DNA of 38,926 nt from positions 1-38,926 of IMG/VR virus record IMGVR_UViG_3300044624_001725. One strand, 5' to 3'. The notes below the pieces were generated by a model. That model ran no database searches and was not told the DNA's origin. It worked only from the letters and a program-made list of their open reading frames with translations. The translations under genes and the position numbers were made by a program. This document shows positions 28,940 through 38,430 of the stretch, piece after piece. Positions within the stretch are counted from its first letter, which is position 1; each line of letters opens with the position of its first letter. Source of the stretch: a virus.

Positions 28940-29103
28940 CAAGCGAAGAGTTTTGGGAGATGACGCCCGGCCAAACCTGCGATCTATTCACGATTGCGGG
29001 CGAGGCGAATGGTTCCGGCTTAGACGATGGCGAAAAAATGGGGAGCAAAATTCGACGCGGCGCGGCTGCGAGAGGCGAAAGCCGCTTTCCGCGCCATCGC
29101 TGA
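28936..29103 (+). CDS. Tail chaperone second part (T-like), own start or -1 frameshift
   Basis: This frame (55 aa from TTG 28936, overlapping the G-like stop as TTGA) reads LTSEEFWEMTPGQTCDLFTI, the W/MTP box of tail chaperones. Coding-like text already exists upstream in this frame (REFWRRLWASARVHIG, back to about 28880), which favours a -1 frameshift product from the G-like gene over a TTG start. No canonical X-XXY-YYZ slippery heptamer is visible in 28822-28939; GAAAAAG at 28804-28810 is followed by a stop in the -1 frame at 28819. The boundary is therefore uncertain. Confidence 0.6.
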   Translation: MTSEEFWEMTPGQTCDLFTIAGEANGSGLDDGEKMGSKIRRGAAARGESRFPRHR

Positions 29104-29602
29104 AGTCGTAGACCCTGGCGGCAAGCGCGTCGGGGCTGCGTGGGAAATCGCACGCGCGGAAGTACACGACGGTTTCCGGTCCGCTGCGCTGATTGTCCGT
29201 GATAAAGCGAGGGCGGGCGCAGCATCAGCGGGAGCCCCGAGGCGGCTGTATTCCGGCGATAAGCCGGCCATCTTCGCATTCTCTGATTTCAACGCGGCCA
29301 CCGACGACAAGCGGAAGCGCGCGGTGCTGGTCGGGATGCGTACAGGGCTCTCCTCGCAAGCAAAAGACCCGCGCCTGTTCATCGCATGGGGCAAGGGCGC
29401 AACGCGCCGTAAGGGCGGCACTGTGGCCTCGCGCGGGCTATCTATGTCCCTCGCTGCTTTGTTCGAGCGAGGCCGTTCCGACCGACGCATTAAGCCAGGC
29501 CGCTTCTTCCGCGCCGCTATCTTCTCAACCCGTTCGACCGTCGCCCGCCTTCTCACCTCAGCCTACGCGAAAGCCGTGGGAACGATCAACCGAATCAAAT
29601 AA
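29027..29602 (+). CDS. HK97 gp10-like minor head-tail protein
   Basis: A 191-aa basic protein. EIARAEVHDGFRSAALIVRD, KARAGAASAGAPRRLYSGDK, then MRTGLSSQAKDPRLFIAWGK and RRIKPGRFFRAAIFSTRSTV match gp10-like tail-joining proteins. The gene normally stands before the tail terminator; here it follows the chaperones and starts within 28936-29103. It would help head-tail assembly or tail completion. ATG 29027 has only a weak SD. The stop overlaps the tape-measure ATG (TAATG). Confidence 0.7.
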   Translation: MAKKWGAKFDAARLREAKAAFRAIAEVVDPGGKRVGAAWEIARAEVHDGFRSAALIVRDKARAGAASAGAPRRLYSGDKPAIFAFSDFNAATDDKRKRAVLVGMRTGLSSQAKDPRLFIAWGKGATRRKGGTVASRGLSMSLAALFERGRSDRRIKPGRFFRAAIFSTRSTVARLLTSAYAKAVGTINRIK

Positions 29603-32178
29603 TGGCCAACGACATCACATATCGGATTACAGGCGACCCAACCAGCTTTAAGGCTGCTATGGCGCAGGTAGAAGCCGTTACGGCATCCACCACCGGCAAA
29701 GTTAACGCCGCCTCCCGTAGCGTCGAAAGCCTTGGCGCGAAGTTATCGTCCGTTGGTTCGGCCATGACGCTGGGAATCACCGCTCCTGCCGTGGCGCTGG
29801 GCGTGGCTGTCGTCAAGACCGCGGCTGACATGGAGGCGCTGAAAGCTGGACTGGGCGCCGTCACCAAGGAATCCGGCTCACTCGAAACCCAACTTGCACG
29901 CCTAAAGGAAGTGGCGAAACTACCCGGCCTCGGGCTGAAAGAAGCCATTCAGGGCAGCACGTCTCTCCAGGCGGCAGGCTTTTCCGCGCAACTCGCGGAG
30001 CGGTCACTGAAGGCATTCGGCAACGCCCTCGCCACCGTCGGCAAGGGCAAAGCGGAGCTTGACGGCGTGACGCTCGCGCTCTCGCAGATTGCCAGCAAGG
30101 GCAAAATCAGCGCGGAGGAAATCAACCAGCTTGCCGAGCGGGTTCCGCAGATCCGCGTGGCCATGAAAGACGCCTTCGGCACCGCTGACACCGAGGTGCT
30201 GCAAAAGGCCGGGATTGGCGCTGAAGAGTTTGTAACCAAGGTCGTCGCGCAGCTTGAAAAGCTGAAGCAGGTCACCGGCGGGACGAAAAACAGCTTTGAA
30301 AACCTGGGCGATGCGGTGACGCAGGCGGCCGAGCGCGTTGGGCAGAAGCTCCTGCCGACCGTCACGGCGGTGATCCCGAAGATAGAAGCCATGGTAACCG
30401 CCGCGGCCGACGGCGTGGACGCCTTCACGCACCTATCTCCGGAAGCGCAGAACCTTGCGTTGACGCTGGGCGGCGTTGCTATCGCGGCCGGTCCGGTGGT
30501 TTCCGTTATCGGGAAGGTGTCTACCGGGATCGCGTCAATGCAGGTCGTAGCGGGCGCGGCGGGCGCGGCTATGGTCGGTCTGTTTGCCGTCACGCTGGTG
30601 GCGGCTGTGGCGCAAACGCTTTCGAGCATCGATAAGCTGAACGAAAAGTACAAGGCGCTGAAAGAGTTTCAGGACCGGTTGAAGACCGGGCAACAGGATC
30701 TCATCAAGGGTTTCGAGGACAACGGCAAGCCGCTCGGGAATGGAGCGCAGATTGCAAACGGCGGCGTATTCGATCAGCCGGCCAGCGCAGCGAAGCGATT
30801 TGGGATTGACCTGAAAGCTCTATCTACTGAACTTGGGCTGTTTACGGGCGAAGCGAAGAAGGCAGAGCCGCCAGTGAAGGCGCTGGGCGCGGCAATGGAA
30901 AAGGCGTCGAACACAATCAAGGTGTCTAGCGTTGCCGCCCGCGTTGCCGTAATGGATTTCTCCAAGGGATACGGAGAAGTGGCGTCATCCATTATTTCTA
31001 AAGGCTCTCTGGTGTACGTGGAAGGTCTCGAACGGGTAAAGGCTGGCGTTGGACGCGCAAAAGATGCGGTGTTTGATTTCATCCACGCGAGCGATGGGCT
31101 AGGGAAAAAACTCGAACTCAATTCGAGTGCGTTTGAGGGCCTTGCGCGGCGCTCGGATGAGTATGCCACATCTCTAAAGCGGGCTATTGCGGAGCAAGAG
31201 AAACTTGTCGCCAATGACAACGTGCGAGCTATGGGCGCGGGTACTCCGCTTGGTTTCCCCGAGCTGCCAACTACATGGGGCGCGAAGGATGCAGCCAGCG
31301 ATATGGGAATTGAAACGGAATCGGCTCGCGCGAAGCGCATCGCCAATCTCCAGCGCAACGCCGATTTACTGCGAGAGGCAAACCGCCGTGGCGATCCGAA
31401 TGTATCGGGAAACATGGTCATCGAGGCCGAAGAAAAGCTGAAGGCCGCTATCGAAGGCACTGGGCGCGCAGCGACCACCTCCGCCAAAGCCCAAACCAAG
31501 GCCATGCAGCAGGTTTCCACTGTCGTCACCGACTTATCGCGCGGCATCGCCGGGATCATTTTCGAGGGCGGCAAGATGGGCGACATGCTCCAAAAGGTAG
31601 CGAAACAAGCCGGGCAGGCCATCGTGCGCGAGCTGATTGAAGGCGCGCTAACGAAGCTCTCCAAAAAGCTGCTCGATGTTGGCGGCGTCTTTGGAACGGT
31701 CTTCAGCGGCGGCACGGGTGTAGCCAAGTCGGCAGCGGGTGGCGCGGGAAGCGCTGCGGGCGGGCTATCCGGAATGCTCGGGGCGGGCGGTAGCGCGTCC
31801 TCTGGTGTCGGCGGCGCGATGGCCGCAGCCAACCCGGTCACAGCCATGGTGACTGCGGTTTCTAGTGCCGTTACTGCAATCTCCTCAGTTGTTAGCAATT
31901 TCCAATTTGCTGCCATGAACAAAACGCTTGACCTCATCGAGCACGAGGTCCGGTACAGCCAAATTCACCTCCTGCACACGCTCAACAAAGCCAACGAATA
32001 CTGGCCGCACATGAAGTCCGTATGGGAGTCCTTGATTCGCATGGAAACCGCTGGCGGCTTCGGTGGCGGCGGCGGAACGGTCAATGTATCCATGGCCGGG
32101 GCCTACCTCATGAGCGATGCCCAGATGGGCGACTTTGCCGACCGCCTAGCGCGGTTTCTGAAGGCTCGGGGTATCTAG
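29602..32178 (+). CDS. Tape measure protein
   Basis: An 858-aa protein, the second longest in the genome. The N-terminus (DITYRITGDPTSFKAAMAQV) and the block GLKEAIQGSTSLQAAGFSAQ to KISAEEINQLAERVPQIRVA are characteristic of the tape-measure N-terminal domain. Hydrophobic segments near residues 290-345 (LALTLGGVAIAAGPVVSVIG, GAAMVGLFAVTLVAAVAQTL) may insert in the host membrane during DNA injection. A Gly/Ala/Ser-rich part (about 705-750) precedes the C-terminus. By the usual 0.15 nm per residue rule the tail would be around 130 nm. Confidence 0.93.
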   Translation: MANDITYRITGDPTSFKAAMAQVEAVTASTTGKVNAASRSVESLGAKLSSVGSAMTLGITAPAVALGVAVVKTAADMEALKAGLGAVTKESGSLETQLARLKEVAKLPGLGLKEAIQGSTSLQAAGFSAQLAERSLKAFGNALATVGKGKAELDGVTLALSQIASKGKISAEEINQLAERVPQIRVAMKDAFGTADTEVLQKAGIGAEEFVTKVVAQLEKLKQVTGGTKNSFENLGDAVTQAAERVGQKLLPTVTAVIPKIEAMVTAAADGVDAFTHLSPEAQNLALTLGGVAIAAGPVVSVIGKVSTGIASMQVVAGAAGAAMVGLFAVTLVAAVAQTLSSIDKLNEKYKALKEFQDRLKTGQQDLIKGFEDNGKPLGNGAQIANGGVFDQPASAAKRFGIDLKALSTELGLFTGEAKKAEPPVKALGAAMEKASNTIKVSSVAARVAVMDFSKGYGEVASSIISKGSLVYVEGLERVKAGVGRAKDAVFDFIHASDGLGKKLELNSSAFEGLARRSDEYATSLKRAIAEQEKLVANDNVRAMGAGTPLGFPELPTTWGAKDAASDMGIETESARAKRIANLQRNADLLREANRRGDPNVSGNMVIEAEEKLKAAIEGTGRAATTSAKAQTKAMQQVSTVVTDLSRGIAGIIFEGGKMGDMLQKVAKQAGQAIVRELIEGALTKLSKKLLDVGGVFGTVFSGGTGVAKSAAGGAGSAAGGLSGMLGAGGSASSGVGGAMAAANPVTAMVTAVSSAVTAISSVVSNFQFAAMNKTLDLIEHEVRYSQIHLLHTLNKANEYWPHMKSVWESLIRMETAGGFGGGGGTVNVSMAGAYLMSDAQMGDFADRLARFLKARGI

Positions 32179-33795
32179 GTGGGCATCTCTGTTTTAATCG
32201 CCTCCACGCTGCGCAACAGCGTAACGGCTCCCGCGTCTATTTCGCTTACCAGAACACTCGGGGAACCGGCGACGTGCGAACTAGTGACCACCGACGCAAC
32301 TGGTTCAGTGGTGCCCGTCGTCGGCAACATTGTAGAGGTCCAGGACCAAGCGTCGGACGTGCAGTTTTTCGGGACCGCGCAAGAAGTCTCGACCACGCGC
32401 CGGGACCATACCGCGGCGAACGAATGCCGCCTCACTGCCACCGACCTCAACCACGCCACCACGCGGCGGCTGGCGGGCCAATACGAGTGGACCGGAAAGA
32501 CGGTGCTGTACATCGTCTCCGATATCGTCACTAACTCCCTGTCTGGTGATTTAACGGATGTTTCGCTGGTCGAAACCGGGCCAACGATTGACCGGTTCGC
32601 GGTGGACTATTCGACGGTCAAAGAAGCCTTCGATTCCCTGGCCGAAATGGCCGGGATGCGCTGGTATGTGGACGAGTTAAACCGGCTCAACTTCTTTACC
32701 CCGTCGGCCCCACCCGATGCGCCGTTTGCCATTACGGACGGGACTAACGTTTCCAGTCTATCCGTGCGAGCCACGCGCGAAGACTACTGCAACACCGTCA
32801 CCGCCCGAGTCGGGCAGGCTTTGCGCGACCCAGACGTGCAAGCCTTTGCGGGCGACGGCACCACGAAGTCATTCAGCGTTGACTACCCCATCGCGCAAGC
32901 GCCAACCGTCCGCGTCGCGGGCGTCGATGCGCTCGTCGGCATTCTGGGCGTTGATACTGGCAAAGACTGGTACTGGCAGGCCGGAAGCGCGGAAATCCGT
33001 CAGGAGGACGCGGATGCCGCGCTAGCGCTGGCCGTTGCGCTGGAAGTCACCTACGTCGGGCTGGACCTGATCTATGTCGGCGTGTCCGATACCGCCGAAA
33101 TCACCGCCCGCTCGACCGCCGAAGGCAACAGCGGCATCTACCACAAGCTGATCGAGTTAGAAGGGCAGCTTACCCGCTCCGACGCGACCACGGCGGCACA
33201 AGCCTACCTAGACGCGCATTCAGAACTGACATACGTTCTCACCGCTGAGACTAACGACTTCAAGGAACCGGACCTCCTCACAATCCGCCCCGGCGACGTG
33301 CTGTCGTTTACCCGCTCGGGCTACGGCACAACTGGCAATTTTCTTGTCCGCTCGGTCAACCTTTCCCACATGGAGGGCGTCACCGATACCGCCACCTACC
33401 AGTGGCGCGGGCGCATCGAAGCCATCAAAGGGCCACTCCTCCGCACCTACACCGATATACTACGCGCCTCCACCGCTGGCGGCGGCATGTCTGGTAGCGG
33501 GGCGGCGGTGACGCGCTCCAGCGGCGCGGGAGCGTACATCCATGAGATTGGCACGCTGACGGCGAATACTACAATTACGCCCGACGTAGCAGCCACCCCC
33601 GGCGCTACGCTTTACGTGTTCGGCAAGACCGGCGCTTCGCCTTACACGGTCAGTTTTCACGCGGATTGGTTCGCCACACTGCCCAACACCCTCATCCCAC
33701 AAGCCCCAGGCATTACTTTCGTATTCCCGTTTGTCGGACGAGCTGGCGACGGGTTGTGGTGGTTCTGCGGTTTGTCCGTCAATAACCAAACATAA
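32179..33795 (+). CDS. Baseplate hub / tail-associated protein
   Basis: A 538-aa protein from GTG 32179, immediately after the tape measure. The gp27/hub-like blocks are seen: VQFFGTAQEVSTTRRDHTAA with CRLTATDLNHATTRRLAGQY, FDSLAEMAGMRWYVDELNRL, CNTVTARVG, and SFTRSGYGTTGNFLVRSVNL. A C-terminal beta domain (GTLTANTTITPDVAATPGAT to WFCGLSVNNQT) may bind fibre. It forms the tail tip ring through which the tape measure leaves. The stop is directly followed by the fibre ATG. Confidence 0.8.
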   Translation: MGISVLIASTLRNSVTAPASISLTRTLGEPATCELVTTDATGSVVPVVGNIVEVQDQASDVQFFGTAQEVSTTRRDHTAANECRLTATDLNHATTRRLAGQYEWTGKTVLYIVSDIVTNSLSGDLTDVSLVETGPTIDRFAVDYSTVKEAFDSLAEMAGMRWYVDELNRLNFFTPSAPPDAPFAITDGTNVSSLSVRATREDYCNTVTARVGQALRDPDVQAFAGDGTTKSFSVDYPIAQAPTVRVAGVDALVGILGVDTGKDWYWQAGSAEIRQEDADAALALAVALEVTYVGLDLIYVGVSDTAEITARSTAEGNSGIYHKLIELEGQLTRSDATTAAQAYLDAHSELTYVLTAETNDFKEPDLLTIRPGDVLSFTRSGYGTTGNFLVRSVNLSHMEGVTDTATYQWRGRIEAIKGPLLRTYTDILRASTAGGGMSGSGAAVTRSSGAGAYIHEIGTLTANTTITPDVAATPGATLYVFGKTGASPYTVSFHADWFATLPNTLIPQAPGITFVFPFVGRAGDGLWWFCGLSVNNQT

Positions 33796-36700
33796 ATGCG
33801 ACAACTTATCCTCATCCTATCCGCGCTGTCTGTTTTTGGACAGGCCACAACACCGTTTAAGGTTAGCCAGGGCGGCACCACTGCGGGCGCTGTGTGGTTC
33901 CAGGAGCCGCGCGCGAGCGGTACAGACTATTTCAAGCTACGCGCCGGCGCGATGTCTGCGAATGTTGACGCGACCCTTCCCGCCGCCGACGGCACCAGCG
34001 GCCAATGCCTTTCGACCGACGGCGCGGGTCAATGGGGCTGGCGCGACTGTTCCGGCGCGTCCACGCGCTACCGCATATCAGACTACTTTTGGATTCAGAC
34101 GCCAGGCGGTTCAATCTCGCCCGGCCTCACGACCGTTACGCTCACTCCGTGCCCGTCCGGCCTGGATGCGACCGACACGAAGCTCTACGTTTACATTTCA
34201 GGCGGCACCGGTACCGCTGAAGCCGCTCCTCTATCAGTCAGCGGTGGCGCTGGTACATGCAGCAGCGGAGCGGCAAGCGGCACTATCAAATTCACCGCGG
34301 CGAACTCTCATACCGGCGCATGGACCATCCAGAACGCCGGCTTCCGCGAGACAGAGCGCATTGCCGATCACGGCGATATTTTGCTCATCACTAACGTTGA
34401 CGTTTACGAGCGAACAGTCATCCAGAAGGGCTTAACACTCGAAGGCGGTGGGGGTGGTGGCGTGCGATCAGTCATCACCGCGCACGGCGATATCGTGGCG
34501 ATCGACGTGGACCTTGCCGCGCCTGTCACCATGTCGAATTTTTCGATCATGGCGGCATCACCGCAAGTTTCGGCTGGCGCGGCGGTTCGGCTGGGCGTGG
34601 ACGGGTCAACCAATCACAACTGCGGATCGAAGATTGACAACCTGTTCATCTACCAGTTCTACTACGGCATCCACCTCAAGGACGGCTGCAAGCCGGTCAT
34701 TACGCGCAACGAGATCGCGGACTCCACGAAGTACGGCATCTACGCGCAGAATATTTTTAACCCAGACGGCGGCGACGGATTCATCGCGCACAACACAATT
34801 GGAAACACGCCAGCGGCTGATGCTGCGATCCGTTACGAAAGCGGCGGCGGGCTGAAGATCATCGACAACAAGATTCTCAACAATTTTCAGTGGGGCGTAG
34901 ACCTATACCCGAACAGCGGCGCCTCGACTGGGCAACTGTACATTACGTCGAACAGCTTTGACCGTATGAAGGCGGGCGGTATCCGCGCGTCTGGTACTGA
35001 CGCGTGGTACGGCGTGAACGTGCTTGGGAATATCATCATCGACGCTGGCGAGGACGGCACTTTTACTTGCGTGGAGTTTGCTAATCCGGGCATGGTGGGC
35101 GGCTCGTTCATCGGCAACATGTGCCAGAGCGGACAGTACGCCGTCACCGCTTCGCAGGGTACCCAGATCCGTATCGGCCGAAACAACTTTACCGGCAGTG
35201 AAGTCATCAACTCCAGCGTGGACATAGACCTCGACTCTCCGCTTGAAACCACGCACGCGAATATCCCTACCGACGCGCTGGACGGATCGGTGATGTATTG
35301 CACCGACTGCACGTCTACGGGCGCGGCAAGCGGCACAGGGGCGGCCATTTACCGGGTTAATGGTGCGTGGTCAACGTCGTCCACTGGGCTGATGAATATC
35401 AGCCAGGGCGGGGATACGTTTGGCGCTGATATGCACATCGGGACCGATGACTCGCACGACGTGTTGATCTACCGGAATAACGTACTGACTGGGCAGTATG
35501 CAGCGGGGCAAGTGGTCACATACGGATATCACACCTTCAGCGATAACGGGACGACCATGCGCATGCAGCCGGGGACTGGCGTGGGCAATTTCGGCAATTT
35601 CTCGAATCACCCGATAGACTTTTACACTGATTCAGCGGCGCGGTGGCGCCTGAGTGCAACGGGTATGCTGCATCCCTCGGTGCATGACGCCGTGGATGCC
35701 GGGTTGACCGGAACGCGAATTAGGGGCGTTTACGCCAAGTTCGGCGAGTTTTATAAGTCTGGCAGCACGGCGTCTGCGGACTACCTGACCACGCGAAAAT
35801 ACAACATCCTCGACCAGTCCGGCGGTACAGGCGTGTGGGATATTCAGGCGTCTGGTTCGATGGCTGCAACGTCATCTATCAAAATTCGGGATAACGCCGG
35901 AAGCCGCTGGCTCGAAGCTTATCGCGCCTTGGGCGGCACGCCTCTCAAATATACTTCCCTTTTCGGGCATCTCTACCCGGCAAAACGCCTCATCGCCGAT
36001 GGTGACGCGGTAGATGATTCTGTGTTTGGTGACCTCGGCGCAACCTCCGCCCGATGGGCCAACATTTACGGCGCTGCGGCTGACCTTTCCGGCGCTCTTA
36101 CGGCATCGGGCAACATCACCGGGGCCATCATCAACGCCACTGGGTCGCCTGCCTACAGGGTTGGCGGAACAACGGTCATTGATTCGGCGAGGGCCGCGTC
36201 ACTGACCAGTGCGACTGTCACTGCTGGATCTGCTGGATACATCAACCTGACGAACGTGGTTAACTCTACGCAAGGCGTCTACGGCTCGTGTATGGCGCTT
36301 TCCGCCACGGACACCGCCACCACCAATACCTACGTGGCTGGCCGCATCTGCGGGCGATACGACACGGCGTCCTTTACCGACGAACTCATCACGATCCAGA
36401 CGGCAACCGGTGTTGGCGCATACGATACGGCCATCAGTATCAAAAATCAAGCCGTCACAGTTACTGGAGTGCTTGACGCTGCGACCTTCAACGCTACCGG
36501 CTCACCAGCTTATCGCGTGAGTGGAACAACGGTTATCAACGCCAGCCGAGAGGCCACGTTTGCGGGCCTCACCATCGCCACAGGCGCGGCGTCTGGCTAC
36601 GTGTGGACCTCGGACGGTTCCGGCGTTGGCTCCTGGCAAGCGGCGGCTGGCGGGCTTCCCGTTGTGGACACCACCGGCATCGCCAAAGGCTCATCGGACG

Positions 36701-38016
36701 CGACAAAGATCGCGCGCCTGGAAGTGGACGGGCTGACTACCGGAACGACGCGCGTGCTGACCGTTCCGGATGCCGATTTCACCATCGCTGGCCTGAACAA
36801 CACGCAGACATTCAGCTTCCCGCAAACAATCGCGATCGCCAGCGTGCAGAACCACTTGACCCTCTCGCAAACCAACAGCACCGCCACTTACGACCCGGCG
36901 TGTTTGGTCCTCGCGTCTACGGATACCGTCACCAGCACTATCTATGGAGCCGCGCGGGTGTGCTCTGGGTACGAGTCGGCAGCATTCACAGATGAAAAAT
37001 TTGCTATCCAAACAGCAACCGGCTCCGGCACATATCAGGACGCGCTGACCATCAAGAATCAAGCGGTGACGATCCTCGGAAGCATCGCCGCCACTGGCTC
37101 GGCTACGTTTTCATTCGTCAACGGCGTTCTCGATGGAACCATGGTCCCGCTGTTCGCTGGCAACGGCTCCATTGGCTCCGCAACTTACAAGTACGGCGAC
37201 TTTTTCGGCGTGCGCGGCAACTTCAACGCGGTAACCATTGGCGCGGCATCGGCTACCGTTCGACTGGGACAAAACCTCGATGTCAATTATAGCGGCGACT
37301 ATGCAGGAATGGCGATCAACACATGGAGCGCAACGGACGGGCACGGCGGAGTTATCGATTTAAACAAGTCCGGCTCGGGCACAATTGGCACGCAAGCGGC
37401 TGTAGTGAGCGGCGAGACGCTGGGCTTTCTTAATTTCAGGGGCAGTGACGGGACGGCATTTCAAAGGGCCGCCCAAGTCATTGGCGAAGTAGATGGAACC
37501 GTGTCATCTGGCGTCGTCCCTGGCCGCATTTTGTTGCGCACCGCAAGCACTTCCGGCGTAATCACTGAGCGACTCCGCGTTGACTCAACCGGGCTTACAA
37601 CCATCACGGGTAATCTCACGGTTACCGGAACCTGCACGGGGTGCGGAACGATCAGTTTCCCAATCTCCAGCTCTGTTACGTTCTCCACCGGATCGACCTA
37701 TGACGTTGGCTCAACCAGTGCGCCTCCGTTGAACGTTTACGGAAACTACATCGAGCCATTGACGGAACTGGTTATGGGCAGCGGTACCGTGTTTCGCGGT
37801 TCGCTAATTCCGGCAACGAACAACACGGACGCCATCGGGAATACGAGCTTCAGGGTGTCCAACGTGGCCACGGTGAACGCCAATATCTCCGGCACGATCA
37901 CGACGCCATCCGGCTCTGCTGGCATTACGTCCACAAAGACCGTCCGCGACTCTGCCGGTACCGGCACCTGCACGCTGATCTTCAGCGGTGGGATTCTGAC
38001 CGGCGGCACCTGCTAA
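33796..38016 (+). CDS. Large tail fibre / receptor-binding protein with beta-helix
   Basis: A 1406-aa protein beginning with a signal-peptide-like segment (MRQLILILSALSVFGQ), then a SGQCLSTDGAGQW module shared with the fibre at 4335. Residues about 195-475 look like a right-handed parallel beta-helix (VITRNEIADSTKYGIYAQNI, LKIIDNKILNNFQWGVDLYP, GVNVLGNIIIDAG), as in tailspikes and pectate lyase folds; glycan binding or cutting is possible. Shaft repeats of D-x-G-x(4)-R-x(2)-x-Y type follow (DAGLTGTRIRGVYAKFGEF, FGDLGATSARWANIYG and others), with a duplicated ~80-aa module. The end (SAGTGTCTLIFSGGILTGGT) again holds paired cysteines. No S74 chaperone domain is seen. Confidence 0.85.
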   Translation: MRQLILILSALSVFGQATTPFKVSQGGTTAGAVWFQEPRASGTDYFKLRAGAMSANVDATLPAADGTSGQCLSTDGAGQWGWRDCSGASTRYRISDYFWIQTPGGSISPGLTTVTLTPCPSGLDATDTKLYVYISGGTGTAEAAPLSVSGGAGTCSSGAASGTIKFTAANSHTGAWTIQNAGFRETERIADHGDILLITNVDVYERTVIQKGLTLEGGGGGGVRSVITAHGDIVAIDVDLAAPVTMSNFSIMAASPQVSAGAAVRLGVDGSTNHNCGSKIDNLFIYQFYYGIHLKDGCKPVITRNEIADSTKYGIYAQNIFNPDGGDGFIAHNTIGNTPAADAAIRYESGGGLKIIDNKILNNFQWGVDLYPNSGASTGQLYITSNSFDRMKAGGIRASGTDAWYGVNVLGNIIIDAGEDGTFTCVEFANPGMVGGSFIGNMCQSGQYAVTASQGTQIRIGRNNFTGSEVINSSVDIDLDSPLETTHANIPTDALDGSVMYCTDCTSTGAASGTGAAIYRVNGAWSTSSTGLMNISQGGDTFGADMHIGTDDSHDVLIYRNNVLTGQYAAGQVVTYGYHTFSDNGTTMRMQPGTGVGNFGNFSNHPIDFYTDSAARWRLSATGMLHPSVHDAVDAGLTGTRIRGVYAKFGEFYKSGSTASADYLTTRKYNILDQSGGTGVWDIQASGSMAATSSIKIRDNAGSRWLEAYRALGGTPLKYTSLFGHLYPAKRLIADGDAVDDSVFGDLGATSARWANIYGAAADLSGALTASGNITGAIINATGSPAYRVGGTTVIDSARAASLTSATVTAGSAGYINLTNVVNSTQGVYGSCMALSATDTATTNTYVAGRICGRYDTASFTDELITIQTATGVGAYDTAISIKNQAVTVTGVLDAATFNATGSPAYRVSGTTVINASREATFAGLTIATGAASGYVWTSDGSGVGSWQAAAGGLPVVDTTGIAKGSSDATKIARLEVDGLTTGTTRVLTVPDADFTIAGLNNTQTFSFPQTIAIASVQNHLTLSQTNSTATYDPACLVLASTDTVTSTIYGAARVCSGYESAAFTDEKFAIQTATGSGTYQDALTIKNQAVTILGSIAATGSATFSFVNGVLDGTMVPLFAGNGSIGSATYKYGDFFGVRGNFNAVTIGAASATVRLGQNLDVNYSGDYAGMAINTWSATDGHGGVIDLNKSGSGTIGTQAAVVSGETLGFLNFRGSDGTAFQRAAQVIGEVDGTVSSGVVPGRILLRTASTSGVITERLRVDSTGLTTITGNLTVTGTCTGCGTISFPISSSVTFSTGSTYDVGSTSAPPLNVYGNYIEPLTELVMGSGTVFRGSLIPATNNTDAIGNTSFRVSNVATVNANISGTITTPSGSAGITSTKTVRDSAGTGTCTLIFSGGILTGGTC
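36241..37083 (+). repeat. Duplicated ~80-aa shaft module in the large fibre gene
   Basis: Segment 36241-36468 (YGSCMALSATDTATTNTYVA, FTDELITIQTATG, ISIKNQAVTVTG) recurs at about 36853-37080 (PACLVLASTDTVTSTIYGAA, FTDEKFAIQTATG, LTIKNQAVTILG). A shorter ATGSPAYRV-G-TTVI unit repeats at about 36136 and 36493. Each long module holds two cysteines. Confidence 0.8.
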
Positions 38017-38045
38017 TCTGATCCGCCACGCGCGGAAACAGTAAC

Positions 38046-38064
38046 GGCGGCGTTATGCGCCGCC
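38046..38064 (+). other. GC hairpin after the fibre gene
   Basis: GGCGGCG (38046-38052), a 5-base loop and CGCCGCC (38058-38064), 30 bases after the fibre stop, without a T-run. It may slow or process the late transcript before the small exported genes. The rest of 38017-38166 shows no convincing gene. Confidence 0.5.
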
Positions 38065-38166
38065 AGAAGTTGCCCTGGGTGACGGGGCAGAGGACGACGG
38101 CAACCACCCGCGCGGCGCGGATTACGACACGAAACGCCGATGCTAAACCGCCCTCACCACAATTTT

Positions 38167-38430
38167 ATGCGTACCATACTCGCACTCCTGGCAATGGGCA
38201 TTGCCGGGGCGGCCGAAGCGCCGAAACCCACGCCCGCCCCCCTGAAGACCGCAGAACGTATGGCGCTGACGGAGCTTTCCGCCAAAGTCGCCGAATTGAA
38301 CAAGCAGATCGACGTGATCCTCACCGAGGCTTGCGCCGACCGCAGCATCCCCAAGGACCGCTGCCGGTTGCAACAGGACGGCACATTTCTGACGCTGCCG
38401 GAACCGCCGAAACCGGAGTCGAAAAAGTGA
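38167..38430 (+). CDS. Small exported coiled-coil protein (complete copy)
   Basis: An 87-aa protein. I prefer ATG 38167 because it begins a standard signal peptide (MRTILALLAMGIAGAAEA); an in-frame ATG at 38140 would add nine polar residues before it. The mature part is a Pro-rich stretch, then a coiled coil (ALTELSAKVAELNKQIDVIL), a two-cysteine segment (EACADRSIPKDRCRLQQDG) and a Lys/Pro tail. It resembles small periplasmic helper or spanin-like proteins in size and place, without a family match. GTGA overlap with the next gene. The same gene, truncated, opens the window. Confidence 0.65.
   Translation: MRTILALLAMGIAGAAEAPKPTPAPLKTAERMALTELSAKVAELNKQIDVILTEACADRSIPKDRCRLQQDGTFLTLPEPPKPESKK

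Noticed and set aside
30774-31937. 387-aa open frame on the minus strand
   Set aside because: Antisense to the tape-measure gene, with serine/alanine-rich shadow composition and no SD; open only because of GC-rich codon usage.
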